This document shows, one piece after another, positions 8,115 to 16,737 of a DNA stretch of 64,000 bases. The stretch covers positions 153,524-217,523 of the forward strand of contig PMFA01000005.1 of assembly GCA_003155915.1 (NCBI GenBank), in the 5' to 3' direction. A program made the position numbers and the translations under genes. Source of the DNA: Acidimicrobiaceae bacterium (GTDB taxonomy: Bacteria > Actinomycetota > Acidimicrobiia > Acidimicrobiales > RAAP-2). A model generated the notes under the pieces. The model searched no databases and was not told the DNA's origin. It was given only the letters and a program-made list of their open reading frames with translations. Position 1 is the first letter of the stretch. The number at the start of each line of letters is the position of its first letter.

Positions 8115-9197
8115 ATGTCTGACGTACTGCTCGACACGGCCGTCGCCAATTGGGGCCCGCGCTTCACCGCCAACGGCGTTGACGCCAGTGACTACGCCCG
8201 AATCACTGGTCCGCTCGAACACTGGGATGACTGGTGCGCGGCGTGGTGCGCCGGTGCCCAAGAGCAACTCGAATTGGGCGAAGTGGCCCTGGCAGAAGAC
8301 CGTCGACGAAGTGCCAGTGAGTACTTCGCCCGAGCGGCGACGTACTTCCATTTCGGCAAGTTCATGTTCGTGCACGACATGGACCAGGCAAAGGACGCGC
8401 ACACCCGCGCCGTGGACGCGCTCAACCGCGCGACGCCCCTGTTCGTGCCGCCGGGAAGTCGACACGAGATCCCCTTTGAGAATTCCAAACTCGTCGGTCT
8501 CTTTCGTCGGCCCCACGTCGATGGACCGCACCCGACGGTCCTCTTGATTCCCGGTCTCGACTCGACGAAGGACGAGTTTCGAGAAGTGGAACGTTCCTTC
8601 CACGACCGAGGCATGGCGACTTTCGCACTCGACGGCCCCGGGCAGGGCGAGGCGGAATGGACGCTGCCCATTCGACCGGAGTGGGAGGTCGTCGGCGAGA
8701 CCGTCATTGGGTATCTCCAATCGATGCCCGACGTGGACTCGAATCGAATCGGCGTCTGGGGAGTGTCCCTGGGCGGTTTCTACGCCGCACGACTGGCGAG
8801 TGCGAACTTGCCGGTCCGGGCGACGATCGCGCTCGCCGGCCCCTACAACTTGGGCGCCACCTGGAAGGACTTAAATCCACTTACCCGCCACGCCTTCGAA
8901 GTTCGTTCGTACTCTCCGTCGCCCGAGGCCGCCGAGCGTAGGGCCTGGGACATGACGCTTGAGGGCTTCGCGGAGAAGATAACAACGCCGCTCATGGTGA
9001 TTATGGGAAAGCGCGACCGTCTCTTCCCGTGGCAGGACGGGGAACGGCTCGTGAACGAAGCACGAGGTGAAGCCAAATTCGTTTTGCTGGCGGAGGGCAA
9101 CCACGGCTGTGCCAACGTCATCAACCACCATCGACCGCTTGGTGCCGACTGGATGGCCCTGCACTTGGAAGTCGACTTGAACCACGTGTGGCCGTGA
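8115..9197 (+). CDS. Alpha/beta hydrolase, 2,6-dihydropseudooxynicotine hydrolase-like
   Basis: A 360-residue cytoplasmic hydrolase with a helical N-terminal domain (about 1-115) and an alpha/beta-hydrolase core. The triad is readable: nucleophile S218 in GVSLGG, D301 in MGKRDRLF and H330 in EGNHGC. The overall length, helical N-domain and triad spacing resemble the C-C-bond hydrolase of nicotine breakdown (2,6-dihydropseudooxynicotine hydrolase) and the related FrsA-type esterases. That is family-level knowledge; the real substrate is not shown. An AGGGGG-rich Shine-Dalgarno precedes the ATG. The gene is divergent from livK and followed by a TetR regulator that may control it. Confidence 0.82.
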   Translation: MSDVLLDTAVANWGPRFTANGVDASDYARITGPLEHWDDWCAAWCAGAQEQLELGEVALAEDRRRSASEYFARAATYFHFGKFMFVHDMDQAKDAHTRAVDALNRATPLFVPPGSRHEIPFENSKLVGLFRRPHVDGPHPTVLLIPGLDSTKDEFREVERSFHDRGMATFALDGPGQGEAEWTLPIRPEWEVVGETVIGYLQSMPDVDSNRIGVWGVSLGGFYAARLASANLPVRATIALAGPYNLGATWKDLNPLTRHAFEVRSYSPSPEAAERRAWDMTLEGFAEKITTPLMVIMGKRDRLFPWQDGERLVNEARGEAKFVLLAEGNHGCANVINHHRPLGADWMALHLEVDLNHVWP

Positions 9198-9278
9198 CGT
9201 CGAACACAGGTAATTAGCGGGTCCACGCACGTGGTCGTGATTGGTTTCACGAACACGAACTGATTCGATATCGCGAAG

Positions 9279-9284
9279 TATCCT
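9279..9284 (+). promoter_or_regulatory. Possible -10 element (TATCCT) of the TetR gene
   Basis: TATCCT ends 6 nt before the ATG of the TetR gene, with no Shine-Dalgarno between, so the mRNA may be leaderless. A short inverted element TTCG-6-CGAA just upstream (about 9263-9276) could be an autoregulatory operator. Confidence 0.3.
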
Positions 9285-9290
9285 CCGGTT

Positions 9291-9899
9291 ATGACGCGCG
9301 ATGCGATACTCAGGGCGGCCGCCCAAGAGATCGAACTCAATGGTATGACGCTCTTTCGCGTAAAGCGAGTGGCGTACGCGGCGGGAATTTCGGTTGGTTT
9401 GTTGTACAGCTACTTTGACGACCGCGAGGATCTCATCGCGTGCGCAATCTCCCACCGATTTCGCGAAGTTCTCCACGGACTCGCCGAGACATTCACCAAT
9501 CCGCTCATGTCCGTGAAATCGACCGAAGATCTACGTCAAGCACTGCGCATCATCATCGCGGAGGCACAAGTTCCGGCAAGAACTGAAGCGCGCATTCAAC
9601 GAATTGAAAGCATGTCGTTCGCGCGTCACAATCCTGCGGCATCTCGAGCCATTGCCGAGGCCAAGAAGGAAATAGCCGACCTCATAGTTCGTCGCGTTCA
9701 GCCTCTCGAGGACGCACACCTCCTCGCCGAGGGAATGAGCGCCGTGGCGTTTGCTCGGATTTGGTACGCCCTCTTCTTTGGTCAGATCGAACTGGAGGGC
9801 GAACACGCGCTCTCCGTCAACCCAGACGAGTGGTTCCTCGCCCTTACGGTGTTGGCCGAAGCCGCCATTCGAAAAGAACCGAGCATCCTCGTTCTCTAG
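9291..9899 (+). CDS. TetR/AcrR-family transcriptional regulator
   Basis: A 202-residue regulator. The N-terminal helix-turn-helix is clear (DAILRAAAQEIELNG, then VAYAAGISVGLLYSYF at about residues 25-44). The C-terminal ligand-binding part is helical and shows no assignable ligand. It lies 93 nt downstream of the hydrolase and upstream of the E2 gene on the same strand; either could be a target. Start is the first ATG; there is no Shine-Dalgarno, which fits leaderless translation. Confidence 0.88.
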   Translation: MTRDAILRAAAQEIELNGMTLFRVKRVAYAAGISVGLLYSYFDDREDLIACAISHRFREVLHGLAETFTNPLMSVKSTEDLRQALRIIIAEAQVPARTEARIQRIESMSFARHNPAASRAIAEAKKEIADLIVRRVQPLEDAHLLAEGMSAVAFARIWYALFFGQIELEGEHALSVNPDEWFLALTVLAEAAIRKEPSILVL

Positions 9900-10177
9900 G
9901 CGAACGCCCGGCGGCGGCGTAGGGCTCGGACAATGATTTGGTCGAACGGCCCGGAGCCGCTGGTGCTCGCCGACTCGTACTCACGTGCAGTCCTCACTGA
10001 GTGAAAACGTTTCATTTGATGCAGCGTTGAATCGGTGCGCGCCATCGTTTAGTGTGACTTAACATGCGGTAACATCGAGCGTCACAGCACGCGAGGACAT
10101 GTGCCTCGCGGCGTCGAATCAGATCAACCTCAACTGCGATTGCAGCCTGTCGCAACAGAAGACGAAAGACAGAACTC

Positions 10178-11539
10178 ATGGCCAATGTCACTATGCCGCA
10201 ACTGGGTGAGACAGTCGCCGACGGCACGGTCACGAAATGGTTCAAGAAAGTGGGCGACGTCGTCGTAAAGGGCGAACCACTCTTCGAAGTGTCGACCGAC
10301 AAGGTGGACACCGAGATTCCGTCACCGACCAACGGCGTGCTTACCGCCATTCTCGTCGACGAGGGCGTGACCGTTGACGTCGGAACGGTCTTGGCCGTCA
10401 TCGGTGACGGTTCCGACGAGACCACCTCTTCGGCTCCAGAACCCGTCGCCTCGTCCCCGCGAGAGCGACCGAAAGAGGATGCGACAGTCCACGCGCGCGC
10501 GAACAGATCGACGTCGGAGGAGTCGCAACTCTCTCCCGTCGTGCGACGTCTTCTCGAGGAGAACGACCTCGACGTCACGACCATTACCGGTTCGGGACCG
10601 AATGGTCGCGTCACTCGTCAAGACGTTCTCGCGTTCATTGAACAGACGAAGACGGCGCCGGTCAAAGAGTCCGGGCCACTGTCGCCGATTGTGCGCCGAT
10701 TGATGAGTGACAACAACATCGATCCCAAGGCTGTCGTGGGGACCGGCCCTCGTGGCGCGATCACGCGTCACGACGTCGACGCATTGATCGCCGCGTCACC
10801 GCTCGCGTCGATCGCGGGTACCGCTCGTGACGAGGTAATTCCCTTTACGAAGATCCGTCGGCTCACGGCAGAACATATGGTCCGGTCAAAGGCCACGTCG
10901 GCCCACACGCTGATGGTGAAGGAGGTGGACTACGAGCAGGTGGAGCTCGTTCGAGCCCGACTGGGCGGCGCATTCAAAGAGCGACAAGGCTTCAGTCTGA
11001 GTTACCTGCCCTTCAACGCGATTGCGGCCATCGAAGCGCTTCGCGACTTTCCGCGACTCAACGCGTCGGTTGGTGACAATGAACTCATCGTTCATCTCGA
11101 CATAAATCTCGGGATTGCGGTCGACATCGACAACGAGGGTCTCGTCGTCCCCGTAATTCGAAGCGCCGAACTCCTCGACTTGGACCAACTCGCGCATGCG
11201 GTACGCGACGTCGCGGAGAGAGCAAGGACGAAGCGTCTCGGACCCGATGAACTCGCCGGAGGAACCTTCACGATCTCGAACCCCGGACCGTTCGGCACTT
11301 TGCTTACCGGTGCGGTCATCAATCAACCGCAGGTCGCGATTCTCTCCACCGACTCCGTCGTGCGAAAGCCGGTGGTCGTCACCGAGAAGAACGGTGCGGA
11401 GTCCGTCGGAATCCATTCCGTGGGGTTACTGGCGCTCACGTTTGACCATCGCGCGGTTGACGGCGCGTACGCGGCGAGATTCTTGAATCGAATGGCCGAA
11501 GTCTTGGCGACTCGCGATTGGGAAAGCGACCTCACGTAG
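10178..11539 (+). CDS. Dihydrolipoamide acyltransferase (E2) with two E3-binding domains
   Basis: A 453-residue E2 of a 2-oxoacid dehydrogenase complex. It has one N-terminal lipoyl domain (residues 1-78, lipoyl Lys K42 in STDKVD), then two consecutive peripheral-subunit-binding domains at about 118-155 and 168-205. Both PSBDs carry the S-P-V/I-V-R-R-L and G-x-G-x-x-G-x-I/V-T-R pattern. A catalytic acyltransferase core follows, ending with the active-site motif DHRAVDG. Most E2s have one PSBD, so the duplication is unusual. There is no E1 or E3 next to it; E1 alpha/beta at the left edge of the window are candidate partners. The Shine-Dalgarno is weak (GAAAGAC). The 278 nt upstream contain a near-palindrome TGAAAACGTTTCA at 10002-10014 but no promoter I can assign firmly. 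Confidence 0.9.
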   Translation: MANVTMPQLGETVADGTVTKWFKKVGDVVVKGEPLFEVSTDKVDTEIPSPTNGVLTAILVDEGVTVDVGTVLAVIGDGSDETTSSAPEPVASSPRERPKEDATVHARANRSTSEESQLSPVVRRLLEENDLDVTTITGSGPNGRVTRQDVLAFIEQTKTAPVKESGPLSPIVRRLMSDNNIDPKAVVGTGPRGAITRHDVDALIAASPLASIAGTARDEVIPFTKIRRLTAEHMVRSKATSAHTLMVKEVDYEQVELVRARLGGAFKERQGFSLSYLPFNAIAAIEALRDFPRLNASVGDNELIVHLDINLGIAVDIDNEGLVVPVIRSAELLDLDQLAHAVRDVAERARTKRLGPDELAGGTFTISNPGPFGTLLTGAVINQPQVAILSTDSVVRKPVVVTEKNGAESVGIHSVGLLALTFDHRAVDGAYAARFLNRMAEVLATRDWESDLT

Positions 11540-11738
11540 TCGACGCTCGAGGCTTGACTTCTCAATGTCGCACCAGGCTAGTAACTTGAAACTTCGGACG
11601 TAAGTCGGAGCACGTACCAATCTCGAAGTCCGAGCTCCGTTATGAGTTCGCAGTCAAGGGGGACGGGACACTCGTGTTCGCGTTGAAGATAGCTTCGGGG
11701 GCGTTCCAGCCCATCGCACATTTCCACCGGGGTGGACG

Positions 11739-12668
11739 ATGACCGGCACGCACGTCCTCGAGGCCCATCAATTGGTGAAACGCTTCGGCGAATTCGAAGC
11801 CGTCAAAGGTATCGACGTCGAAATTGACCGGGGCGAAAGCTTTGGCTTCCTTGGCCCCAACGGCGCTGGCAAGACGAGCACGATGCGGATGATCTCGGCC
11901 GTGTCGCAGCCGTCGGGCGGAACCATCTCCATATTCGGCCTCGACCCACGAACCCACGGACCAGAGATCCGCAGTCGATTGGGCGTCGTTCCCCAAGAAG
12001 ACTCACTCGAACTGGAGCTGTCAGTTCGTCACAACCTAGAGATGTTCGGTCGCTACTTCGACCTATCTCGTCGAGTCGTTCGCGAACGCGCGACCGAGCT
12101 GCTCGAGTTCACCCAGCTCACTGAGCGCGCGAATGACAAGGTCGACAACCTGTCCGGCGGAATGAAGCGACGACTGACCATTGCGCGCGGATTGATGAAT
12201 CGTCCCGAAATACTCATTCTCGACGAACCGACGACCGGCCTCGACCCCCAAGCTCGCCACTTGCTCTGGGACCGTCTCTATCGGCTCAAGCGAGAGGGCG
12301 TCACTCTCATCATCACGACGCACTACATGGACGAAGCCGAACAACTCTGCGACCGACTCGTCGTGATGGACCAAGGTTCGATCGTGGCCGAGGGCGCCCC
12401 GCGAACGCTCATCGAACAATTCTCCACGCGCGAAGTCGTTGAGTTGCGCTTCACGACTGACGACCACGAGGAGTACTTCGATCGACTCGCGCCGTTCGCC
12501 GAGCGAGTCGAGGTCTTGCCCGACCGGGTATTGCTGTACGTCAACAACGGCGACGACACGCTGCGCGACGTTCACGCCGCGCACATCACGCCGACGAGTG
12601 CGCTCGTTCGGCGCAGCTCACTCGAAGACGTCTTCTTGCATCTCACCGGCCGGACGTTGACGGAGTAA
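11739..12668 (+). CDS. ABC exporter ATP-binding protein (NodI/DrrA-like)
   Basis: A 309-residue ATPase of the DRA family. Walker A GPNGAGKT lies at residues 39-46, the signature is LSGGMKRR and Walker B gives ILILDEPTTGLDPQ. The C-terminal extension after about residue 225 is the accessory domain of DrrA/NodI-type ATPases. Following genes encode two separate ABC-2 permeases, so the transporter is probably a heterodimeric exporter of a lipid, glycolipid, polysaccharide or drug. The ATG follows GGGGTGG; a 199-nt gap separates it from the E2 gene, so it likely has its own promoter. Confidence 0.92.
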   Translation: MTGTHVLEAHQLVKRFGEFEAVKGIDVEIDRGESFGFLGPNGAGKTSTMRMISAVSQPSGGTISIFGLDPRTHGPEIRSRLGVVPQEDSLELELSVRHNLEMFGRYFDLSRRVVRERATELLEFTQLTERANDKVDNLSGGMKRRLTIARGLMNRPEILILDEPTTGLDPQARHLLWDRLYRLKREGVTLIITTHYMDEAEQLCDRLVVMDQGSIVAEGAPRTLIEQFSTREVVELRFTTDDHEEYFDRLAPFAERVEVLPDRVLLYVNNGDDTLRDVHAAHITPTSALVRRSSLEDVFLHLTGRTLTE

Positions 12669-12670
12669 TC

Positions 12671-13468
12671 GTGATTGGTTCGACGAACACCGACGTAGGT
12701 CGTTCGAGGTGGCTTCGAAGTTGGGGCTACCACGCGGAGTACTACGCCCAGACGTGGCGCGGTTCGGTCGCGAGTTCCGTCCTTTTCCCCATCCTCTATC
12801 TCGCGGCGCTCGGCATCGGTGTCGGTCACCTTGTGGCACATCACCACGGCGTGGTCGATGGCCAGACCTACCTGCACTACATCGCCCCGAGCCTGCTGGC
12901 GACGACCACGATGCAGCTGGGCGAAGGTGAGTCACTGTGGCCCGTCCTGGCCTGTGTGAAGTGGATTCGCACCTATCACGCCGCGGCCACGACACCGTTG
13001 GAACCGGATGACATTCTCTTCGGCAAACTGGCGTGGGTCGCGACGAGAGCGTTCGTCACGGCGGTCCTGTACACGGCCATCATCGCCTGTTTCGGTGCCA
13101 TCCAATCGTGGTGGTCTCTGACGCTGCCCTTCATTGGCACACTGGTGACGCTCGCCTTCTCGGCGCCACTCGTCGCCTACGCCGCCAGGTCTCAATCCGA
13201 CGCTTCGTTCACGACGCTGTATCGCTTCGCGTTCGTACCCATGTTTCTCTTTTCGGCGACGTTCTACCCGCTGTCGGAGTACCCCGGCTATTTGCGCCCG
13301 GTCGTGCAATTCTTCCCGCTGTACCACGGTGTGGCGCTGGCACGAGCGGCGGCGTTCGGACAAGGTTCACTGGTTCCGCAGTTAGGTCACGTCGCAGTCT
13401 TGGTGGCGATGGCGGTCCTCGGTGTCATGTGGGGACGGCGCACGATGCGTCGCCGGTTAACCGACTGA
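12671..13468 (+). CDS. ABC-2 type exporter permease (NodJ-like), first subunit
   Basis: A 265-residue membrane protein with six hydrophobic segments and the ABC-2/NodJ architecture. The second segment, with LYLAALGIGVGHLV, is followed by the YLHYIAPSLLATTTMQ region typical of NodJ. GTG start 2 nt after the ATPase stop. The 3' end overlaps the next permease by one base (TGATG). Likely half of a heterodimeric channel. Confidence 0.87.
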   Translation: MIGSTNTDVGRSRWLRSWGYHAEYYAQTWRGSVASSVLFPILYLAALGIGVGHLVAHHHGVVDGQTYLHYIAPSLLATTTMQLGEGESLWPVLACVKWIRTYHAAATTPLEPDDILFGKLAWVATRAFVTAVLYTAIIACFGAIQSWWSLTLPFIGTLVTLAFSAPLVAYAARSQSDASFTTLYRFAFVPMFLFSATFYPLSEYPGYLRPVVQFFPLYHGVALARAAAFGQGSLVPQLGHVAVLVAMAVLGVMWGRRTMRRRLTD

Positions 13469-14256
13469 TGCTCGCGCGCTCGTTCCCGATGATCGGTTCT
13501 CGCCGGTCGCTGCGCGTGCTCGAACGCAACGCGATGATCTACCGCGCGCAGTGGGTGATGCTCGTCTCGGGCTTCTTCGAGCCACTGTTCTATCTGCTCT
13601 CGATCGGCATCGGTCTCAACAAACTCGTAGGAAACCTTCACGTGCACGGTCAGGTGATCAGCTACGTCGCCTTCGTCGCTCCCGGAATGCTCGCGACCTC
13701 GGCGATGAACGGCGCCATGATCGATTCGATCTTCAACACGTTCTTCCGCCTGAAGATCTCACATTCCTACGACGCGATCCTCGCCACGCCCCTCGAGGTC
13801 ACGGACATCGCGCTCGGCGAAGTGCTGTGGGCCCTCTCGCGCGCCACGGTGTACTCGGCGTCGTTCATCGTCTGCATGGCGGCGCTCGGCGATACGAGCA
13901 GTCCGTGGGTCATCTTTTGTTGGCCCGGCGCCATCTTGACGAGCCTGACGTTCAGTTGTATGGGTCTCGCCGCCTGCACGTTCATGCGTACGTGGCAGGA
14001 CTTCGACCTCGTCACCTTGGTGCAGCTGCCGCTCTTCTTGTTCTCGGGTACGTTCTTCCCGATTACTTCGTACCCTCACTGGCTCGGCGCCATCGTCTGG
14101 TTCTCTCCCCTGTACCAGTCCGCGGCACTGCTGCGTGGACTTTCACTCGGGCAGTTCGACTGGATCATGATTTTTCGAGCGGGCTACTTGCTCTTCATCG
14201 CACTGATTGGTCTGTACATCGCCGCTCGTCGCTTCAAGAAGATCCTCACGCCGTAG
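13468..14256 (+). CDS. ABC-2 type exporter permease (NodJ-like), second subunit
   Basis: A 262-residue paralogue of the preceding permease. I choose the ATG at 13468 that overlaps the previous stop (TGATG). The same landmarks recur at the same positions: LFYLLSIGIGLNKLVG, then YVAFVAPGMLATSAMN, and near the C-terminus LFLFSGTFFPITSYP. The two permeases are clearly homologous but diverged, which fits an obligate heterodimer. Substrate unknown. Confidence 0.88.
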   Translation: MLARSFPMIGSRRSLRVLERNAMIYRAQWVMLVSGFFEPLFYLLSIGIGLNKLVGNLHVHGQVISYVAFVAPGMLATSAMNGAMIDSIFNTFFRLKISHSYDAILATPLEVTDIALGEVLWALSRATVYSASFIVCMAALGDTSSPWVIFCWPGAILTSLTFSCMGLAACTFMRTWQDFDLVTLVQLPLFLFSGTFFPITSYPHWLGAIVWFSPLYQSAALLRGLSLGQFDWIMIFRAGYLLFIALIGLYIAARRFKKILTP

Positions 14257-14282
14257 CGAGCAATCATTGCTATGGTCCGCCA

Positions 14283-15146
14283 ATGACTGACTTTGAGATC
14301 ATCGAGCACCGGGTCAACGTAGGTGGCCTGACCTTCAACGTGGCGGAAGCCGGATCGGGAGAACCGGTGATCTTGCTCCACGGGTGGCCCGACTCCTGGC
14401 ACCTTTGGCGCGAGCAGATAAACGCCCTCGCGCAACGTGGTCACCGCGTCATTGCCCCCGATCTTCGTGGATTCGGCGAGAGCGACCAACCCGAAAAAGT
14501 CGAGGATTACTCGTTGGGCAATCTCATCGGGGACGTCGCGGCGATCATGGATGAGTTCGAGATCGGGCGCGCGGCGGTCGTGGGCCACGACTGGGGGGCC
14601 GCCGTGGCGTGGCTCGTCGCCACCTTCCTCCCCGAACGCGTCGAGCGATTGGTAGCGGTCTCCGTTGGGCACCCGTTAGCGTTCTCCGGCGCCGGATTTC
14701 AGCAAAAGCAACTCTCGTGGTACATGCTCTGGTTCCAGTTCCCGGGCGTGGCCGAAAGTAGGTTCCCGGAGAACGACTGGGAACTCTTTCGCAACTGGGC
14801 GCACGACGGCGCCGCTCGTGGGAGTGACGATTACATGGAGCGTCAGATCAGCGACCTCGCACGACCCGGGAGATTGAGTGCCGGTTTCAACTGGTATCGG
14901 GCGAACATCTCGCCGGATACCTTCGCCGGGAATGGTCGAGGCATCGATCTTCCACCGGTCACCTGTCCCGTCATGGGCGTGTGGAGCAGCGGCGACATGG
15001 CGTTGAGCGAGGTGCAGATGAGCGGGTCGGAGCAGTTCGTCACGGGACCGTGGCGATACGAACGCATCGAGGGTTCCAATCACTGGATTCCGGTCTACGC
15101 CAGCGAGCAACTCAGCTCGCTGCTCGTGGACTTCCTCACCGTGTGA
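14283..15146 (+). CDS. Alpha/beta hydrolase, epoxide hydrolase-like
   Basis: A 287-residue enzyme from the ATG at 14283. The open frame extends far upstream, but that part is the antisense-free shadow of the permease gene. It shows the HGWPDSW oxyanion motif at 33-39, an Asp nucleophile D103 in GHDWG (as in epoxide hydrolases and haloalkane dehalogenases rather than Ser esterases), D238 and catalytic H267 (SNHW). Lid tyrosines at Y147 and Y205 fit the pair that protonates the epoxide. Predicted reaction: hydrolysis of an epoxide to a diol. The gene lies 26 nt after the exporter operon and may be cotranscribed. Confidence 0.85.
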   Translation: MTDFEIIEHRVNVGGLTFNVAEAGSGEPVILLHGWPDSWHLWREQINALAQRGHRVIAPDLRGFGESDQPEKVEDYSLGNLIGDVAAIMDEFEIGRAAVVGHDWGAAVAWLVATFLPERVERLVAVSVGHPLAFSGAGFQQKQLSWYMLWFQFPGVAESRFPENDWELFRNWAHDGAARGSDDYMERQISDLARPGRLSAGFNWYRANISPDTFAGNGRGIDLPPVTCPVMGVWSSGDMALSEVQMSGSEQFVTGPWRYERIEGSNHWIPVYASEQLSSLLVDFLTV

Positions 15147-15207
15147 ACTTGAACTCCCATCGACGTTGATTCGACGGGCCGGTCGGCGCTCGTGCTAGGC
15201 CAAGTGG

Positions 15208-16635
15208 ATGGAAATGCCGACGGTCAACGACGCGGCGGCCCTCATCCGCGTGGGAGTCATATCGGCCGAAGAATTAACGCGTGCCTGTCTCGAGACAATC
15301 GAGAACGAGAACGATGAGCTCAACGCGTTCGTCTTCGTCGACGCAGAAGGTGCCCTGGCCTCGGCCAAAGAGGTGGACCGGTTAATCCGCGACGGTCGCG
15401 TCGATGAGTTGGGTGTGCTCGCGGGTGTGCCCTTCGGCGTGAAGGATTTGGAGGATTGCGCGGGGATGCCCACGACCCGAGGATCGCGTTGGTTCGCCAA
15501 CGGGTCCGCACAGTCCACCGATTCAATTCACGTGGGCCGGTTGCGCAAGGCCGGTGCGATCCCAATCGGCAAGACCGCGACGCCGGAGTTCGGCGCGTGG
15601 GCCTATACCGCGAGTCCGCTGCTCGGCGTCACCCGCAACCCGTGGAATCTCGAACGCACACCCGGCGGATCGAGCGGCGGTTCGAGTGCGGCCGTCTCGA
15701 GCGCCATGGTTCCCTTCGCCACCGCGAGTGACGGCGGCGGATCGATTCGTACTCCCGCGAGCTTCACCGGACTCGTTGGACTCAAGAACACCTACGGACG
15801 AATTCCCACCTTCGGCGACACGCACCTGGCTCAGAACTCAGTGGTCGGTAGCCTCACGACGAGCGTTCGCGACACCGCGTTGTTGCTAGATGTGATGGCC
15901 GGACCAGACAGCCGTGATCGCACTTCATTGCCCGCGCCCACCGAGTCGTACCTGGAATCGATCGACACGATCGACCTCTCGCGTTATCGCGTGGCGTGGT
16001 CGAGCGACTTCGGCTTCGCCGTTGTCGATTCGAGGGTCGCCGCGCTCTGTCGCGACGCGGCACAGGCGTTCGCGTCATCGATCGGCGTTACGCTCGTCGA
16101 ACGACCGATCGAACTTGATGACTACATTCGGACCTACGTGGCGATCGAAGGGGTAGATAAGTTCGTCGGTGTCGAACGCGACCTGTGGGAGAACCACCTC
16201 GACGAACTCGATCCGCGCACGATAACCGGTTGGACTTCACTGCGCGAACGAACACTTCCGTGGGCCGCGAACGTTGAATTCACTCGACGTCGACTCGTGC
16301 ACGAGGCGGCGGCGATGTTCCAAGACGTCGACTTGATCGTGACCCCGACATCTTCGATGCCACCATTCGGCGCCGAGGGACCGATGCCGACCGAGATCGA
16401 AGGCGTCGAAGTCCACGCGGGGATGTCGGTCGTCCTCGCGATGCTCGCCAACTTGGTCAACTTGCCGGCGATCAGCGTCCCGGCGGGACTGGTTGACGGA
16501 CTTCCCGTCGGCTTGCAGGTGATCGGACCGCGATTCCGCGAGGACCTGCTACTCGCGGCCGCCGCACACTACGAGTCACGACGCCCGTGGCCCCGCCACC
16601 ACTGGGGAACCACTGCCGGCGGTAATGACGGTTGA
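15208..16635 (+). CDS. Amidase signature-family hydrolase
   Basis: A 475-residue amidase signature enzyme. The Ser-cisSer-Lys triad can be read as K79 (FGVKDLED), S155 (TPGGSSGG) and S179 (DGGGSIRTPA), with the spacing known from fatty acid amide hydrolase-type enzymes. The family hydrolyses amides to acid and ammonia; in bacteria it includes GatA, but there is no GatB/GatC here and the N-terminus is not GatA-like, so a catabolic amidase is more likely. ATG at 15208; an alternative ATG two codons on is equally possible. The stop overlaps a tiny reading frame (TGATG). Confidence 0.9.
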   Translation: MEMPTVNDAAALIRVGVISAEELTRACLETIENENDELNAFVFVDAEGALASAKEVDRLIRDGRVDELGVLAGVPFGVKDLEDCAGMPTTRGSRWFANGSAQSTDSIHVGRLRKAGAIPIGKTATPEFGAWAYTASPLLGVTRNPWNLERTPGGSSGGSSAAVSSAMVPFATASDGGGSIRTPASFTGLVGLKNTYGRIPTFGDTHLAQNSVVGSLTTSVRDTALLLDVMAGPDSRDRTSLPAPTESYLESIDTIDLSRYRVAWSSDFGFAVVDSRVAALCRDAAQAFASSIGVTLVERPIELDDYIRTYVAIEGVDKFVGVERDLWENHLDELDPRTITGWTSLRERTLPWAANVEFTRRRLVHEAAAMFQDVDLIVTPTSSMPPFGAEGPMPTEIEGVEVHAGMSVVLAMLANLVNLPAISVPAGLVDGLPVGLQVIGPRFREDLLLAAAAHYESRRPWPRHHWGTTAGGNDG

Positions 16636-16730
16636 TGACGACGCCGGATGAGATCGACGCTCGACTGGATCCCCGGGTTCGGACCTTTCTCCCCGACCAG
16701 CCCGACGACGTGATCTTCTCGAAGGTGTGA
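16635..16730 (+). other. Small 31-codon reading frame, possible gene remnant
   Basis: The ATG overlaps the amidase stop (TGATG), the arrangement seen at real coupled genes in this genome. The frame runs 31 codons, beginning MTTPDEIDARLDPRVRTF, and stops 7 nt before the MFS start. The sequence resembles a protein N-terminus and may be a truncated gene or a leader peptide whose translation feeds ribosomes to the TTG start of the MFS gene. I do not recognise it. Confidence 0.3.
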
Positions 16731-16737
16731 TGATCCC

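Noticed and set aside
10002..10014. TGAAAACGTTTCA resembling a LacI-family operator
   Set aside because: Single near-palindrome in a non-coding gap with no LacI-type gene nearby; could be chance.
13551..14282. Upstream extension of the epoxide-hydrolase frame (the open frame begins at 13551)
   Set aside because: It overlaps the second permease gene in another frame, is Arg-rich without recognisable motifs, and the family N-terminus begins at the ATG 14283.
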